Below the pieces are notes generated by a model, which was not told the origin of the DNA, ran no database searches, and saw only the letters and a program-made list of their open reading frames with translations. A DNA stretch of 64,000 bases from Microcystis panniformis FACHB-1757 (GTDB taxonomy: Bacteria; Cyanobacteriota; Cyanobacteriia; Cyanobacteriales; Microcystaceae), in NCBI RefSeq assembly GCF_001264245.1, contig NZ_CP011339.1, forward strand, positions 4,030,001 to 4,094,000. The letters run 5' to 3'. Each line of letters begins with the position of its first letter. Within the stretch, counting starts at the first letter, position 1. A program made the position numbers and the translations under genes. Positions 36,711 through 44,904 of the stretch are shown one piece after another.

Positions 36711-36759
36711 TATCAGTTATCAGTTATCAGTTATCAGTTATCAGTTATCAGTTATCAGT
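36711..36759. repeat. Heptamer tandem repeat (TATCAGT)
   Basis: Seven head-to-tail copies of the heptamer TATCAGT follow the nadC stop codon. It is the same STRR family as 39250, 44665 and 50871. Confidence 0.9.
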
Positions 36760-36770
36760 GAACTTAAAAC

Positions 36771-36957
36771 GGTTCTTCGGTTTGTGTTATGCAATAGACG
36801 GGGGTTATAAGGGATGAAACCCTTATAGAGAAACATCTTAGGCAATTTTTGTCAATTGTTTTTGATCTAGAACGAACTAATCAATTAAGTCTCTTGCCAG
36901 ATAAGGATTTAGTGGATTTATGCCACCCGATCAAACTATATCAAGTAACTAAGAACC
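36771..36957. repeat. MITE family E with 8-bp target duplication
   Basis: The 187-bp element starts GGTTCTTCGGTTTGTG and ends CAAGTAACTAAGAACC. It is flanked by the perfect 8-bp duplication CTTAAAAC (36763-36770 and 36958-36965). Its right part matches, in reverse, the repeats at 59499-59607 and 59964-60079. The GG(T/C)TCTTC ends point to an ISL3-type transposase. Confidence 0.85.
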
Positions 36958-37010
36958 CTTAAAACTCAAATCTGATCGGTGATCACTGATAACTGATCAC
37001 TGATCACTGA

Positions 37011-37808
37011 TCACTGACTCCTATCTATTCTAACCTCGATCGCATCGCCAATATTTAGGTGTAATTGCTTTTGGGCGCTCCCACTATTGACGGCAATTTC
37101 TAACCCCCCGTGACTACCGATAAAAGCGACTATTTCCCCCCAAGGAACATCACTGTAGGTGTTTTTTGTGGGGATAATTTTTTGTCCTAACTGCACTGAC
37201 CAATTTTTTCCTTCTAGGAGATAATCGGGAATATTGCTGATTAAATTGCCGAAAATGTCAATATATTGAATTTGACCCCTGATTTTATCTTCCTCGATTT
37301 GCGGAACAGCGATCGCTAATTGTTGCAAGCTATCGGGATCAATCATCTCACCTAACATTTCTAGGGGTACTCCCCGGGCCAAATAAGCGGCCACAGCAGC
37401 AAAAATATCCCGACCGTGAAAAGTCGTGCTAGGGTTAGGGGTGCGCCAATAGGAAGAATTATTGAGATTAACGGCAGATATAGCGGGAGATTGGCTTAAA
37501 ATACCACTAAATAAACCATTATCTGGCCCGACTAAATAACCACCGGCAAAACGAATCCCTACCCCGCGTCTTTTGCTTCCCACCCCTGGATCTATAACTG
37601 CCAGATGAATAGTGCCTTGGGGAAAATATTGATAGGCATTCAGGAGGACAAAACGACCAGCGTAAAGGTCTTGGGGCGAAATTTGATGATTCAGATCGAT
37701 CGTGCGAGCATGGGGGGCAATTCCCGCGATTACTCCCTTGATAATGCCCACATAACCGTCCTGTAGTCCAAAATCGCTAGTAAGGGTTATTAGTGCCTGT
37801 TCCGTCAT
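37011..37808 (-). CDS. SAM hydroxide adenosyltransferase-like protein (DUF62)
   Basis: The family hydrolyses S-adenosylmethionine to adenosine and methionine and is related to fluorinases. From ATG 37808 the product is 265 residues: MTEQALITLTSDFGLQDGYVG contains the early Asp of the substrate pocket, VIDPGVGSKRRGV the conserved glycine-Asp loop, and FHGRDIFAAVAAYLA the Arg-Asp pair. The frame extends to 37856 but the added residues are not family-like. The stop codon lies in a short TGATCAC repeat. Confidence 0.88.
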   Translation of the reverse strand: MTEQALITLTSDFGLQDGYVGIIKGVIAGIAPHARTIDLNHQISPQDLYAGRFVLLNAYQYFPQGTIHLAVIDPGVGSKRRGVGIRFAGGYLVGPDNGLFSGILSQSPAISAVNLNNSSYWRTPNPSTTFHGRDIFAAVAAYLARGVPLEMLGEMIDPDSLQQLAIAVPQIEEDKIRGQIQYIDIFGNLISNIPDYLLEGKNWSVQLGQKIIPTKNTYSDVPWGEIVAFIGSHGGLEIAVNSGSAQKQLHLNIGDAIEVRIDRSQ

Positions 37809-37942
37809 TGACTTGTCCCTAGGGTTGCCAACACCGTTAATAAATCTTAACGCCAAATTCAGTAGCTAAAGATACAGTTTACCAAGGAGAATGTTATGAT
37901 TTAGATATAAGGTAAGTTAAGTCGCTCAAAAGTCTGTCCATC

Positions 37943-38104
37943 ATGAACAAAAATCGTCAGCAAGTCCTAACACAAGCCGCCGTCGCTCATAGGGAAACAC
38001 TCCGCAGAAATTTACAACACCGACTGGAAGTGGCTAGAGCGCAGGGAAATGAAGCTTTAGTGCGTCAATTGGAAGCAGAGGCGGCCTATTTGCACCTTCG
38101 TTAG
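37943..38104 (+). CDS. Small conserved cytosolic protein, 53 residues
   Basis: The frame starts at ATG 37943 (MNKNRQQVLTQAAVAHRE) and ends at TAG 38104. The product is basic-acidic, helical and heptad-like, with VARAQGNEALVRQLEAEAAY. It has no Cys, no signal and no membrane segment. I do not recognise a named family, but the composition and isolated position argue for a real small gene. Its likely terminator at 38498 is now separated from it by an IS-derived insert. Confidence 0.6.
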   Translation: MNKNRQQVLTQAAVAHRETLRRNLQHRLEVARAQGNEALVRQLEAEAAYLHLR

Positions 38105-38140
38105 ATTTAATCGGTGTTTAGTCATCGGAAATTTTGGGTC

Positions 38141-38481
38141 TGAAACCCCGCCGTTCTAGGTTGGCTTTACGTTAGAATTAAAAGGCCAGTCTCGAAAACC
38201 AAGTGGACGGCGCAGCACCTTGAAAACTCGGCTTAGGGGGTTCCGACCAGAAAAGCTTGGCCGGGTAAAAAGTCGCGCGCAACAAGTACAAGAAGCTATA
38301 GGCGGTCAACGTACCGTGGGACACACGGAATCGGGCTTCTGAAATGGGGCGAAAGTCTGTGGACTCTGTGTAAGACAGTACATGGTTTTTTAACTGTGGT
38401 ATGCGACGGTGGTGGAAGCAGAAACTTAAATCGTGAGGTTTAGGAATCGCCGCCCTAAAAGTGCGGCGAGGATGTCAAAGT
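38141..38481 (+). mobile_element. IS605-type element with most of tnpB deleted
   Basis: The left end GGGTCTGAAACCCCGCCG and the right end GCAGAAACTTAAATCGTGAGG to GAGGATGTCAA match the ends of the tnpB element at 15885-17195. The interior of about 240 bp retains the degraded tnpB C-terminus (GGQRTVGHTESG, then after a frameshift WGESLWTLCKTVHGF). No RuvC residue is left. The right end with its GCCGCCCTAAAAGTGCGGCG hairpin is the part that forms the guide RNA in active elements. Confidence 0.78.
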
Positions 38482-38497
38482 CTAGTTGTCGGTTTCT

Positions 38498-38526
38498 AGT
38501 GATCGGTATGCCGATCACTTTTTTTT
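38498..38526 (+). terminator. Rho-independent terminator
   Basis: AGTGATCGG pairs with CCGATCACT over the loop TATG and is followed by eight T residues. It lies after the IS605 derivative and probably served the small gene at 37943-38104 before the insertion. Confidence 0.85.
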
Positions 38527-38608
38527 GGGTGAATTTTTTTTTAATTGCTGATATCTTAACTGGCAATCCCTAAAATAGAAGGAACAGCAGTGTAGAGATC
38601 AAATAATT

Positions 38609-38773
38609 ATGGCTTTTTTTCGGCAATATATCGCCCCGCTCCTGACTATCTTAGTGTTTTTAGTTGCTCTGGTTGCCACCGGCATCCGGATTTTTTTACC
38701 GGCAGATTTAGCGGCACCAGCTCCGATCGAGCCATCCCTGGGCATAATTTTCTTTTATCCTTGGCATGGCTAA
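38609..38773 (+). CDS. Small single-helix membrane protein, 54 residues
   Basis: The frame starts at ATG 38609 (MAFFRQYIAPLLTILVFLV) and ends at TAA 38773, overlapping the start of the GNAT gene by 8 bases. One transmembrane helix (about 8-31) is followed by a short Pro/Ala-rich segment and FFYPWHG. The overlap implies coupled translation with the acetyltransferase. No family is recognised. Confidence 0.65.
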   Translation: MAFFRQYIAPLLTILVFLVALVATGIRIFLPADLAAPAPIEPSLGIIFFYPWHG

Positions 38774-39221
38774 CCTTCCCGAAGATTATCGGCTGCGACT
38801 GGGCAAAATGGGCGATCGCTATCTACTCATTAATTTTCTCACCCGCACCTATGAAGAATTTTTTCCCGAACAAAAAAACCTCTCCCATCTAGCTGATACA
38901 GTCAGACAGTTTTTTGGCCTCGATACTCCCCTGTGGATCGTCGAAGGACAACAAACGGCGATCGCTTGTCTCTGGATGGGGAGCGCCGTCGATCAGGTGA
39001 CAGGCGATCGCTATGGTCATATTTTCCTGATTTACGTCGATCCCCAGCATCGTCGCCAAGGTATCGCCACCGCACTAATCGATCGAGCTAAGGATTGGGC
39101 AAAAAGTCGCGGACAAACCCGCATCGGTTTACAAGTCTTCATCAATAACGACAATGCTCTCAATCTCTACCAAAATCTCGGCTTTCAAACTCGCTCTTTG
39201 CTGATGTGGAAAAATATTTAG
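38766..39221 (+). CDS. GNAT-family N-acetyltransferase
   Basis: The 151-residue protein has the acetyl-CoA binding motif YVDPQHRRQGIATALIDRA (R/Q-x-x-G-x-A) and the C-terminal NDNALNLYQNLGFQTRS of the GNAT fold. The acceptor amine, small molecule or protein, is unknown. It starts inside the end of the small membrane protein gene at 38609, so the two are an operon. Confidence 0.88.
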   Translation: MANLPEDYRLRLGKMGDRYLLINFLTRTYEEFFPEQKNLSHLADTVRQFFGLDTPLWIVEGQQTAIACLWMGSAVDQVTGDRYGHIFLIYVDPQHRRQGIATALIDRAKDWAKSRGQTRIGLQVFINNDNALNLYQNLGFQTRSLLMWKNI

Positions 39222-39249
39222 AAACTGTTAGGAGTCAGGAGATAGGAGT

Positions 39250-39374
39250 CAGTTATCAGTTATCAGTTATCAGTTCACTGTTTACTGATCACTGAAAAGC
39301 TCCCCACTTCCCCACTTCCCCACTTCCCCACTTCCCCACTTCCCCACACCCCACACCCCACACCCCACACCCCA
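39250..39374. repeat. Tandem heptamers and C-rich repeats
   Basis: TATCAGT heptamers (39250-39274) are followed by about six CCCCACTT units (39300-39341) and then CACCCCA heptamers (39342-39374). This lies in the gap before the PP2C gene. No gene is seen in the 39222-39534 gap. Confidence 0.85.
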
Positions 39375-39534
39375 GACATACCTATAGAGATGGCACTGTC
39401 AGCATTAATTATTCTCGATCGAGCGACAAAGGTTAAAATTTGGGAAACACTGGAATACACTGGCAGTCATCGTGGATAAAAACACGCTATTTTATTAACC
39501 TATACTAACCGCGCTTTAGGAGTCAGCAGTTTTC

Positions 39535-41625
39535 ATGGATTCCGTGACAACCCTCCAATGTCAAAACCTAACCTGTCTATCCCCGAACGCTCTCACTAAT
39601 AGATTCTGTGAAAAATGCGGTACTCCTTTAGTTAAGCGCTATTTATGGATGATGGGTGATTGGGTGAGAACCTATTATCATGTTGGCGAGCTAATTGATA
39701 ATCGTTATTTGGTCAAACAACCACAAATTGTTCTTGATACTAAACCCGCTCAAGCACCCCAAGCACCGGAAGAACCTCCTAGCTGGCTCTCCCTCTACCT
39801 AAAATTGTTACCCTTCCATCTCCACATTCCCCAAGTCTATGGCTATATTCCCAGTCCCGATGAACGCTTGAATATGGACATCTGGCTGTTGGAATACGGC
39901 ACTATTCCCCTCGATCAAACGGGAGAATTAATATATCCGGAACTATTGCCCACTCTAGCCGAGGTTTGGTCGCAAGCTTCCGATTTAAGACAAATTCACT
40001 GGTTATGGCAAATGGCCAAACTCTGGCATCCCCTTCAGAGAAAGGCTGTAGTCTCTAGTCTGCTCAACCCTTCGCTGACGAGAGTGAATAATCAGCTGCT
40101 GCAATTGCTAGAATTAAGCAAAGATGAGGCCACCGCTCCCAATTTAAAAGATTTAGGAGCTTTCTGGACCGGTCTGATCCCGACGGCAGCCGCTAATATT
40201 CAAGATTTTCTCGTATCCCTGACCCAAGAGCTAGAATCCGGTGATCTCGATCGCCCGGAATCCCTGATCGCTATCCTCGATTATGCACTACAGCACTACG
40301 GTGGAGGTCAAGAACGCAGCTATGAGATTTTTACCTGCACTGATACCGGTCTGATGCGGGAACACAACGAGGATGCCTGTTATCCCCCGACTAATCAGGC
40401 CATAACCCTCGCTCATGGTCAAAATCCCCTGGCGATTGTCTGTGATGGCATCGGCGGTCAGGAAGGGGGCGAAATCGCTGCTCAATTAGCGATCGAAACC
40501 CTGTCTAGGGAAATTAATCCCAGTCCCACCACTAATATTGAAGTCTATCCCGATAGTTACAGTCTTGTCCTCGAACAGGCGATTCGTGTCACCAATGATC
40601 TGATCAGTCAACGCAATGATCAGGAGTCAAGACAAGATCGTCAGCGCATGGGTACGACTCTAGTTATGGCTTTTGCCCAGGCCCAGGAAATGTACGCGGC
40701 CCATGTGGGGGATTCCCGCATCTATTGGATTACTGCCCACAGTTGTCATCAAGTGACGGTGGATGACGATCTCGCTTCCAGGGAAGTGAAATTAGGCTAT
40801 CTCCTCTATCGTGATGCCATACAGTATCCCAACGCGGGGGCCTTGGTGCAAGCTTTGGGCATGAGTAGCGCCAATAATCTCCATCCCACCGTTCAGAGGT
40901 TGATTATTGATCAAGATTGTGTTTTTCTCCTCTGTTCCGATGGTTTAAGTGATTACGATCGGGTAGAACAATACTGGGACAGTGAAATTGTGCCTCTTTT
41001 GCGAGGAGAGAAAAATGTAACCGCCGTGGGGGAAAGTTTATTACAACTAGCTAACCAGAAAAACGGTCACGATAACTCCACCATCGCCCTAGTTTATTGT
41101 CGGGTAGTTCCTGCGGCTGAACCTGTCACGCCTTTAGTTTATGCTGAGGCCAAAGAACGGATTATTCCCGATCTTAATGACCAAGATTTTGATCACAGCG
41201 GGGACACCTACCCCGGAGAAGAAGTGGTGACAGCAATACCCACTCCCCCCCCTGCATCTTCTTCGGTTTCTAGTCGTACTTCTCCCCCCGCGCTCACTAG
41301 GGTTTCACCCCTAGTCGTAGTAGTGATCGCTGTCGGTGTTCTCGGTTTGCTGGCTGCGATCGCTTGGCAATTCTTGAGTCATAATCCCCCTTCCAATCCA
41401 CCGATTTCTCCCGCACCCGTCACCGGTCCGAGTCCCACGACCGGGACGACACCTCCCGCACCCGTCACCGATACCAATCCAGGGACGACACCTCCCGCAC
41501 CCGTCACCGATACCAATCCAGGGACGACACCTTCCCCACCTGTCACCGGTCCGAGTCCCACGATCGGGACGACACCTTCCGCACCCGTCACCGGTCCGAG
41601 TCCCCCCAATGCTTCCCCTAACTAG
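39535..41625 (+). CDS. PP2C-family Ser/Thr phosphatase with zinc ribbon and Pro/Thr tail
   Basis: The 696-residue protein should dephosphorylate Ser/Thr residues. An N-terminal zinc ribbon shows CQNLTCLSP...FCEKCG. A degenerate kinase-like or linker region follows to about 255. The PP2C domain (about 260-520) has TDTGLMREHNEDA, AIVCDGIGGQEGGEIAA, AAHVGDSRIYWI and LLCSDGLSDYD, with the metal aspartates in place. A transmembrane helix follows (VVVVIAVGVLGLLAAIAW), then an extracytosolic tail of repeated PVTGPSPTTGTTPPAP blocks. The catalytic part is cytosolic and anchored. The DNA repeats in the tail (41409-41613) are likely length-variable. Confidence 0.9.
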   Translation: MDSVTTLQCQNLTCLSPNALTNRFCEKCGTPLVKRYLWMMGDWVRTYYHVGELIDNRYLVKQPQIVLDTKPAQAPQAPEEPPSWLSLYLKLLPFHLHIPQVYGYIPSPDERLNMDIWLLEYGTIPLDQTGELIYPELLPTLAEVWSQASDLRQIHWLWQMAKLWHPLQRKAVVSSLLNPSLTRVNNQLLQLLELSKDEATAPNLKDLGAFWTGLIPTAAANIQDFLVSLTQELESGDLDRPESLIAILDYALQHYGGGQERSYEIFTCTDTGLMREHNEDACYPPTNQAITLAHGQNPLAIVCDGIGGQEGGEIAAQLAIETLSREINPSPTTNIEVYPDSYSLVLEQAIRVTNDLISQRNDQESRQDRQRMGTTLVMAFAQAQEMYAAHVGDSRIYWITAHSCHQVTVDDDLASREVKLGYLLYRDAIQYPNAGALVQALGMSSANNLHPTVQRLIIDQDCVFLLCSDGLSDYDRVEQYWDSEIVPLLRGEKNVTAVGESLLQLANQKNGHDNSTIALVYCRVVPAAEPVTPLVYAEAKERIIPDLNDQDFDHSGDTYPGEEVVTAIPTPPPASSSVSSRTSPPALTRVSPLVVVVIAVGVLGLLAAIAWQFLSHNPPSNPPISPAPVTGPSPTTGTTPPAPVTDTNPGTTPPAPVTDTNPGTTPSPPVTGPSPTIGTTPSAPVTGPSPPNASPN

Positions 41626-41756
41626 GGTTTGCAGCAAAAAGTTTTTCGTGGGGACAGGGTGTGGGGTGTGGGGTTTTACCTGACGATTAATCGGCTTGTC
41701 GGGGGTTGCCTGAGCGAGTTAAGATAAAATGCCCGATTAACTGCCGAGTCTATCCT

Positions 41757-42806
41757 ATGGTTGATGCTGCGACGTTCTCCTCCGACACCTCCGCGATCAT
41801 TGATGCCTTTGAAACGCCTCTAGAGTTTAACTTTCAACTGCCGGATCCCGAAGATGAAACCATCCAAGATCATGACTTTCAGCAGCAACTGGATTCTTTT
41901 TGGCAAGTCTGCGATCGCTTTGATTTGCAAACGGAAATCTGGCGGGGGCGAATTTTACGAGCTATTCGCGACCGGGAGAAGCAAGGCGGTGATAGTCGCG
42001 GTACAGGCTTTTTAAACTGGTTAAAACAGCGAGAAATCACTAAAAGTCAAGCTTATGCTCTGATTCAATTGGCTAATAGTGCCGATACTCTCCTGGCAGA
42101 AGGACAACTGGATCCCGATAGTATCAATAAGTTCAGTAAACGCGCCTTCGTAGAAACGGCCAAATCTGCCCCCGAAATTCAAAAATTAGTCAGTGATGCG
42201 GCCCGACAAGGGGAGAGAATTACCCGTCGGGAAGTGAAGCAATTGGCCGATGAATGGACGGCGATGAGTTCAGACTTACTACCCGATGAGGTGAAGGAAA
42301 AAGCCGGCGATGGCAGTTTACCGGCGCGTCATCTCGCTCCTCTAGTCAAAGAATTAGAAAAGTTACCCGATACTCATATCGAAACTCTCCGTCAAGAAAT
42401 CGCCGCTAATCCCGATGTAGATACGGTAAAACTAATCACCTCGGAAGCACGCAGTTTAGCCAAATATCTCGACGCGGCGGCCCAAGTACAAACTCTCCGA
42501 CGGGGTAATTTAGATATTGAAATGGCTCTAGAAGAAGCTTTGCGCGTCGATTGTCTAAATACGGCGGCGGATCTGGTTAAACAAGCCACACAATTAGAGC
42601 AGGCCGTGGCTAAACTTTATACTACTTGGAAACGTTTGGGTAGTTTGTCCGATCGCCTTTATGTGGATACGGGAGCAAGTAATCCCCATCTGCGATCGAT
42701 GTTAACCTGTTTGGAAAGTTTAACCAGTGAAGTGATCGAAGTAGAACTGGATGAGGGTGGGCAAAAAATGGTACGTTTACGCATTATCAGCGATGGGGGA
42801 AGTTAG
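41757..42806 (+). CDS. Conserved cyanobacterial protein of unknown function
   Basis: I prefer ATG 41757 (MVDAATFSSDTSAIIDAFE); the frame opens at 41706 but the first 17 residues look non-coding. The 349-residue product is soluble and mostly helical. A segment RGTGFLNWLKQREITKSQAYALIQLA resembles a DNA-binding helix-turn-helix as in DUF3102 or ParB-like proteins, and RITRREVKQLADEW is a second candidate. Family name is not recognised. It may be a nucleoid or regulatory protein. Confidence 0.7.
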   Translation: MVDAATFSSDTSAIIDAFETPLEFNFQLPDPEDETIQDHDFQQQLDSFWQVCDRFDLQTEIWRGRILRAIRDREKQGGDSRGTGFLNWLKQREITKSQAYALIQLANSADTLLAEGQLDPDSINKFSKRAFVETAKSAPEIQKLVSDAARQGERITRREVKQLADEWTAMSSDLLPDEVKEKAGDGSLPARHLAPLVKELEKLPDTHIETLRQEIAANPDVDTVKLITSEARSLAKYLDAAAQVQTLRRGNLDIEMALEEALRVDCLNTAADLVKQATQLEQAVAKLYTTWKRLGSLSDRLYVDTGASNPHLRSMLTCLESLTSEVIEVELDEGGQKMVRLRIISDGGS

Positions 42807-42819
42807 ATGCTTTGTTGGT

Positions 42820-42990
42820 GGTTGGGGTGTTAGGGTGTTAGGGTGTTAGGGTGTTAGGGTTTTAGGGTGTTAGGGTTTTAGGGTTTTAGGGTTTTAGCTG
42901 AAATTCCCCATTTCCCCACTTCCCCATTTCCCCATTTCCCCATTTCCCCACCTCCCCACTTCCCCACTTCCCCACTTCCCCACTTCCTAA
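42820..42990. repeat. Tandem GGTGTTA and CCCCATTT arrays
   Basis: About nine heptamers to octamers of GGTGTTA and GGTTTTA (42826-42897) are followed by about ten CCCCATTT or CCCCACTT units (42905-42988). These lie between two plus-strand genes and include no coding frame. Confidence 0.9.
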
Positions 42991-43065
42991 CCCCTAACGG
43001 CTTGCTGCTATAATCTCTGAATATCGTCAACTTTTATGAAAACTTATTAACAGATACTTGACTTT

Positions 43066-44664
43066 ATGCTAAAAATCAAGGAAAAAAAACCAATAATTAG
43101 CATCGGTTCTATAACTGCGGCGATCTTGCTCAGTTTAACCCTAATTCCTGCCGCTATGGCCAAGGATGTGCTTCTGAGAGTGGGCATTGTCCAACGTTTT
43201 GGCGATGAAGCCAAGGAAAAATTAACCCTGAGCAGTACCAGTGGTGATAATCTCACCCTCCGCATGGTGGGAGAAGATGGCCAATCCCAAACCCTGCAAA
43301 CCAATCGCCTACAATTAGAAGTTATTCCCCGTCCCCTCGCTTCTCCCATCCTCCAAGAAAAAGTCATTTTAAGCGACCACGCCACCTTTGAAACCGCCGA
43401 AAATAGTGCCAAAAATTGGGCAAAAATGGGCATTAAAGTGGAAATTACCCAACCCGGACGCTGGCAGGTTTGGGCAAAGCGAGAAGTTTATGAAAATCCC
43501 CTAGTGCGACGTTGGTTGCTGACCAGTTTGCAAACCAAAGGCCACAATCAACCCTATATTAATAGTGTTTTACTCAAAGAAAAGCCGCAAGTTTCTTTCC
43601 AGATCAACGGGGTGCGCTATTTTCCCAAAGAATTAGAAATCGAGAGCCAAAAAAACCTGATTCAAGTCACCCATAGCCCCGATCAGGTACGTTTGTACGG
43701 GGGAACTATGCGCCTACAGCCCAACGCCTACGGCACTTTTACCCTAGTTAATAACGTTCCCCTCGAAACCTACCTGCGCGGGGTTGTACCCCACGAAATC
43801 GGTCATGATGCCCCAGAAAGTGCCACCCAGGCGCAAACTATTATCGCCCGCACCTACGCCCTCCGCAATCTCCGCCGTTTTCAAGCCGATAATTACGAAC
43901 TCTGTGCCGATACCCATTGTCAAGTTTATTATGGATTGACGGGAACTAATCCCCGGGCTGATCAAGCGATCGCAGCCACGCGAGGCCTGGTTTTAACCTA
44001 CCAAAATGAGTTAGTGGATGCCCTTTATTCCTCCACCACCGGCGGGGTAACTGCCCTCTTTAGTGATGTGTGGGATGGGGAAGAAAGACCTTATCTCCGG
44101 GCAGTGGTAGACTCCCCTAATCGAGTTTGGGATCTGTCGAAACAATCTCTCGCTAATGAGACAACTTTTCGCCAGTTTATTAATCTTAAAGATGGTTTTA
44201 ATGAGACGGGGCGACGGGTTTTTCGCTGGCAAAAACAAGCTTCTTTAGCTGATTTGAGTCAAGACCTAGAAACCTATCTAAAACGCAGAAAACATCCCCT
44301 CGCCCACTTCCAGAAAATCCAATGGATGGAAGTGACTAAGCGCTCTCCTTCTGGTCGGATTCTGACTATGACCATTCAAACCGATAAGGGGATTTTGGAA
44401 CTCTATAAAAATGAGGTGCGTAGCGCTTTTGGACCGCCTCGCAGTACCCTATTCTACATCGATCCTATCTACGATACCAATCGACAGATCCAGGGTTATA
44501 ACTTTATTGGTGGCGGTTTCGGCCACGGGGTAGGATTAAGTCAATTTGGTTCCTATAATTTAGCCCGTTTGGGTTGGTCTCCCGAACAAATTCTCGCTTT
44601 CTATTATCCCGGCACCACCATCCAACCTCTCAATAATTCGATTATCTTTTGGCGAGGAAATTAA
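43066..44664 (+). CDS. Exported SpoIID/LytB-domain protein
   Basis: SpoIID-type proteins are amidase enhancers or lytic transglycosylases acting on peptidoglycan. The 532 residues begin with a signal peptide (about 1-32, ending AMA-KD). The SpoIID domain runs from about residue 220 (YLRGVVPHEIGHDAPESATQAQ, catalytic-type Glu in PHEI) to the C-terminal signature GGGFGHGVGLSQFGSYNLA. The region 30-210 is less conserved. It is monocistronic. Confidence 0.9.
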   Translation: MLKIKEKKPIISIGSITAAILLSLTLIPAAMAKDVLLRVGIVQRFGDEAKEKLTLSSTSGDNLTLRMVGEDGQSQTLQTNRLQLEVIPRPLASPILQEKVILSDHATFETAENSAKNWAKMGIKVEITQPGRWQVWAKREVYENPLVRRWLLTSLQTKGHNQPYINSVLLKEKPQVSFQINGVRYFPKELEIESQKNLIQVTHSPDQVRLYGGTMRLQPNAYGTFTLVNNVPLETYLRGVVPHEIGHDAPESATQAQTIIARTYALRNLRRFQADNYELCADTHCQVYYGLTGTNPRADQAIAATRGLVLTYQNELVDALYSSTTGGVTALFSDVWDGEERPYLRAVVDSPNRVWDLSKQSLANETTFRQFINLKDGFNETGRRVFRWQKQASLADLSQDLETYLKRRKHPLAHFQKIQWMEVTKRSPSGRILTMTIQTDKGILELYKNEVRSAFGPPRSTLFYIDPIYDTNRQIQGYNFIGGGFGHGVGLSQFGSYNLARLGWSPEQILAFYYPGTTIQPLNNSIIFWRGN

Positions 44665-44716
44665 TCAGTTATCAGTTATCAGTTTCTGAAGGCAATAGGC
44701 AATAGGCAATAGGCAA
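44665..44716. repeat. Tandem heptamers (TATCAGT and GGCAATA)
   Basis: Two to three TATCAGT units are followed by four GGCAATA units between the SpoIID gene and the TnpB element. Confidence 0.8.
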
Positions 44717-44904
44717 GAGAAAGGCTCTGACAATTCTCCTACCTAAAAAGAGGATTAGAAACTAAGTAAATCAAATGTTTGACTAAAATTTACCGAAATT
44801 TTGGGTTAAAGCCCCGTCCTTTTAGGACGGCTTTTTAAACTATAGCTTGTTAACTTAACTTTTATTGTGCTATACTGATTTTATCTAAGTAACCCGTGCG
44901 TAAA

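Noticed and set aside
41311..41637. Antisense Gly/Arg-rich frames over the PP2C tail
   Set aside because: They only mirror the DNA repeats coding the Pro/Thr tail.
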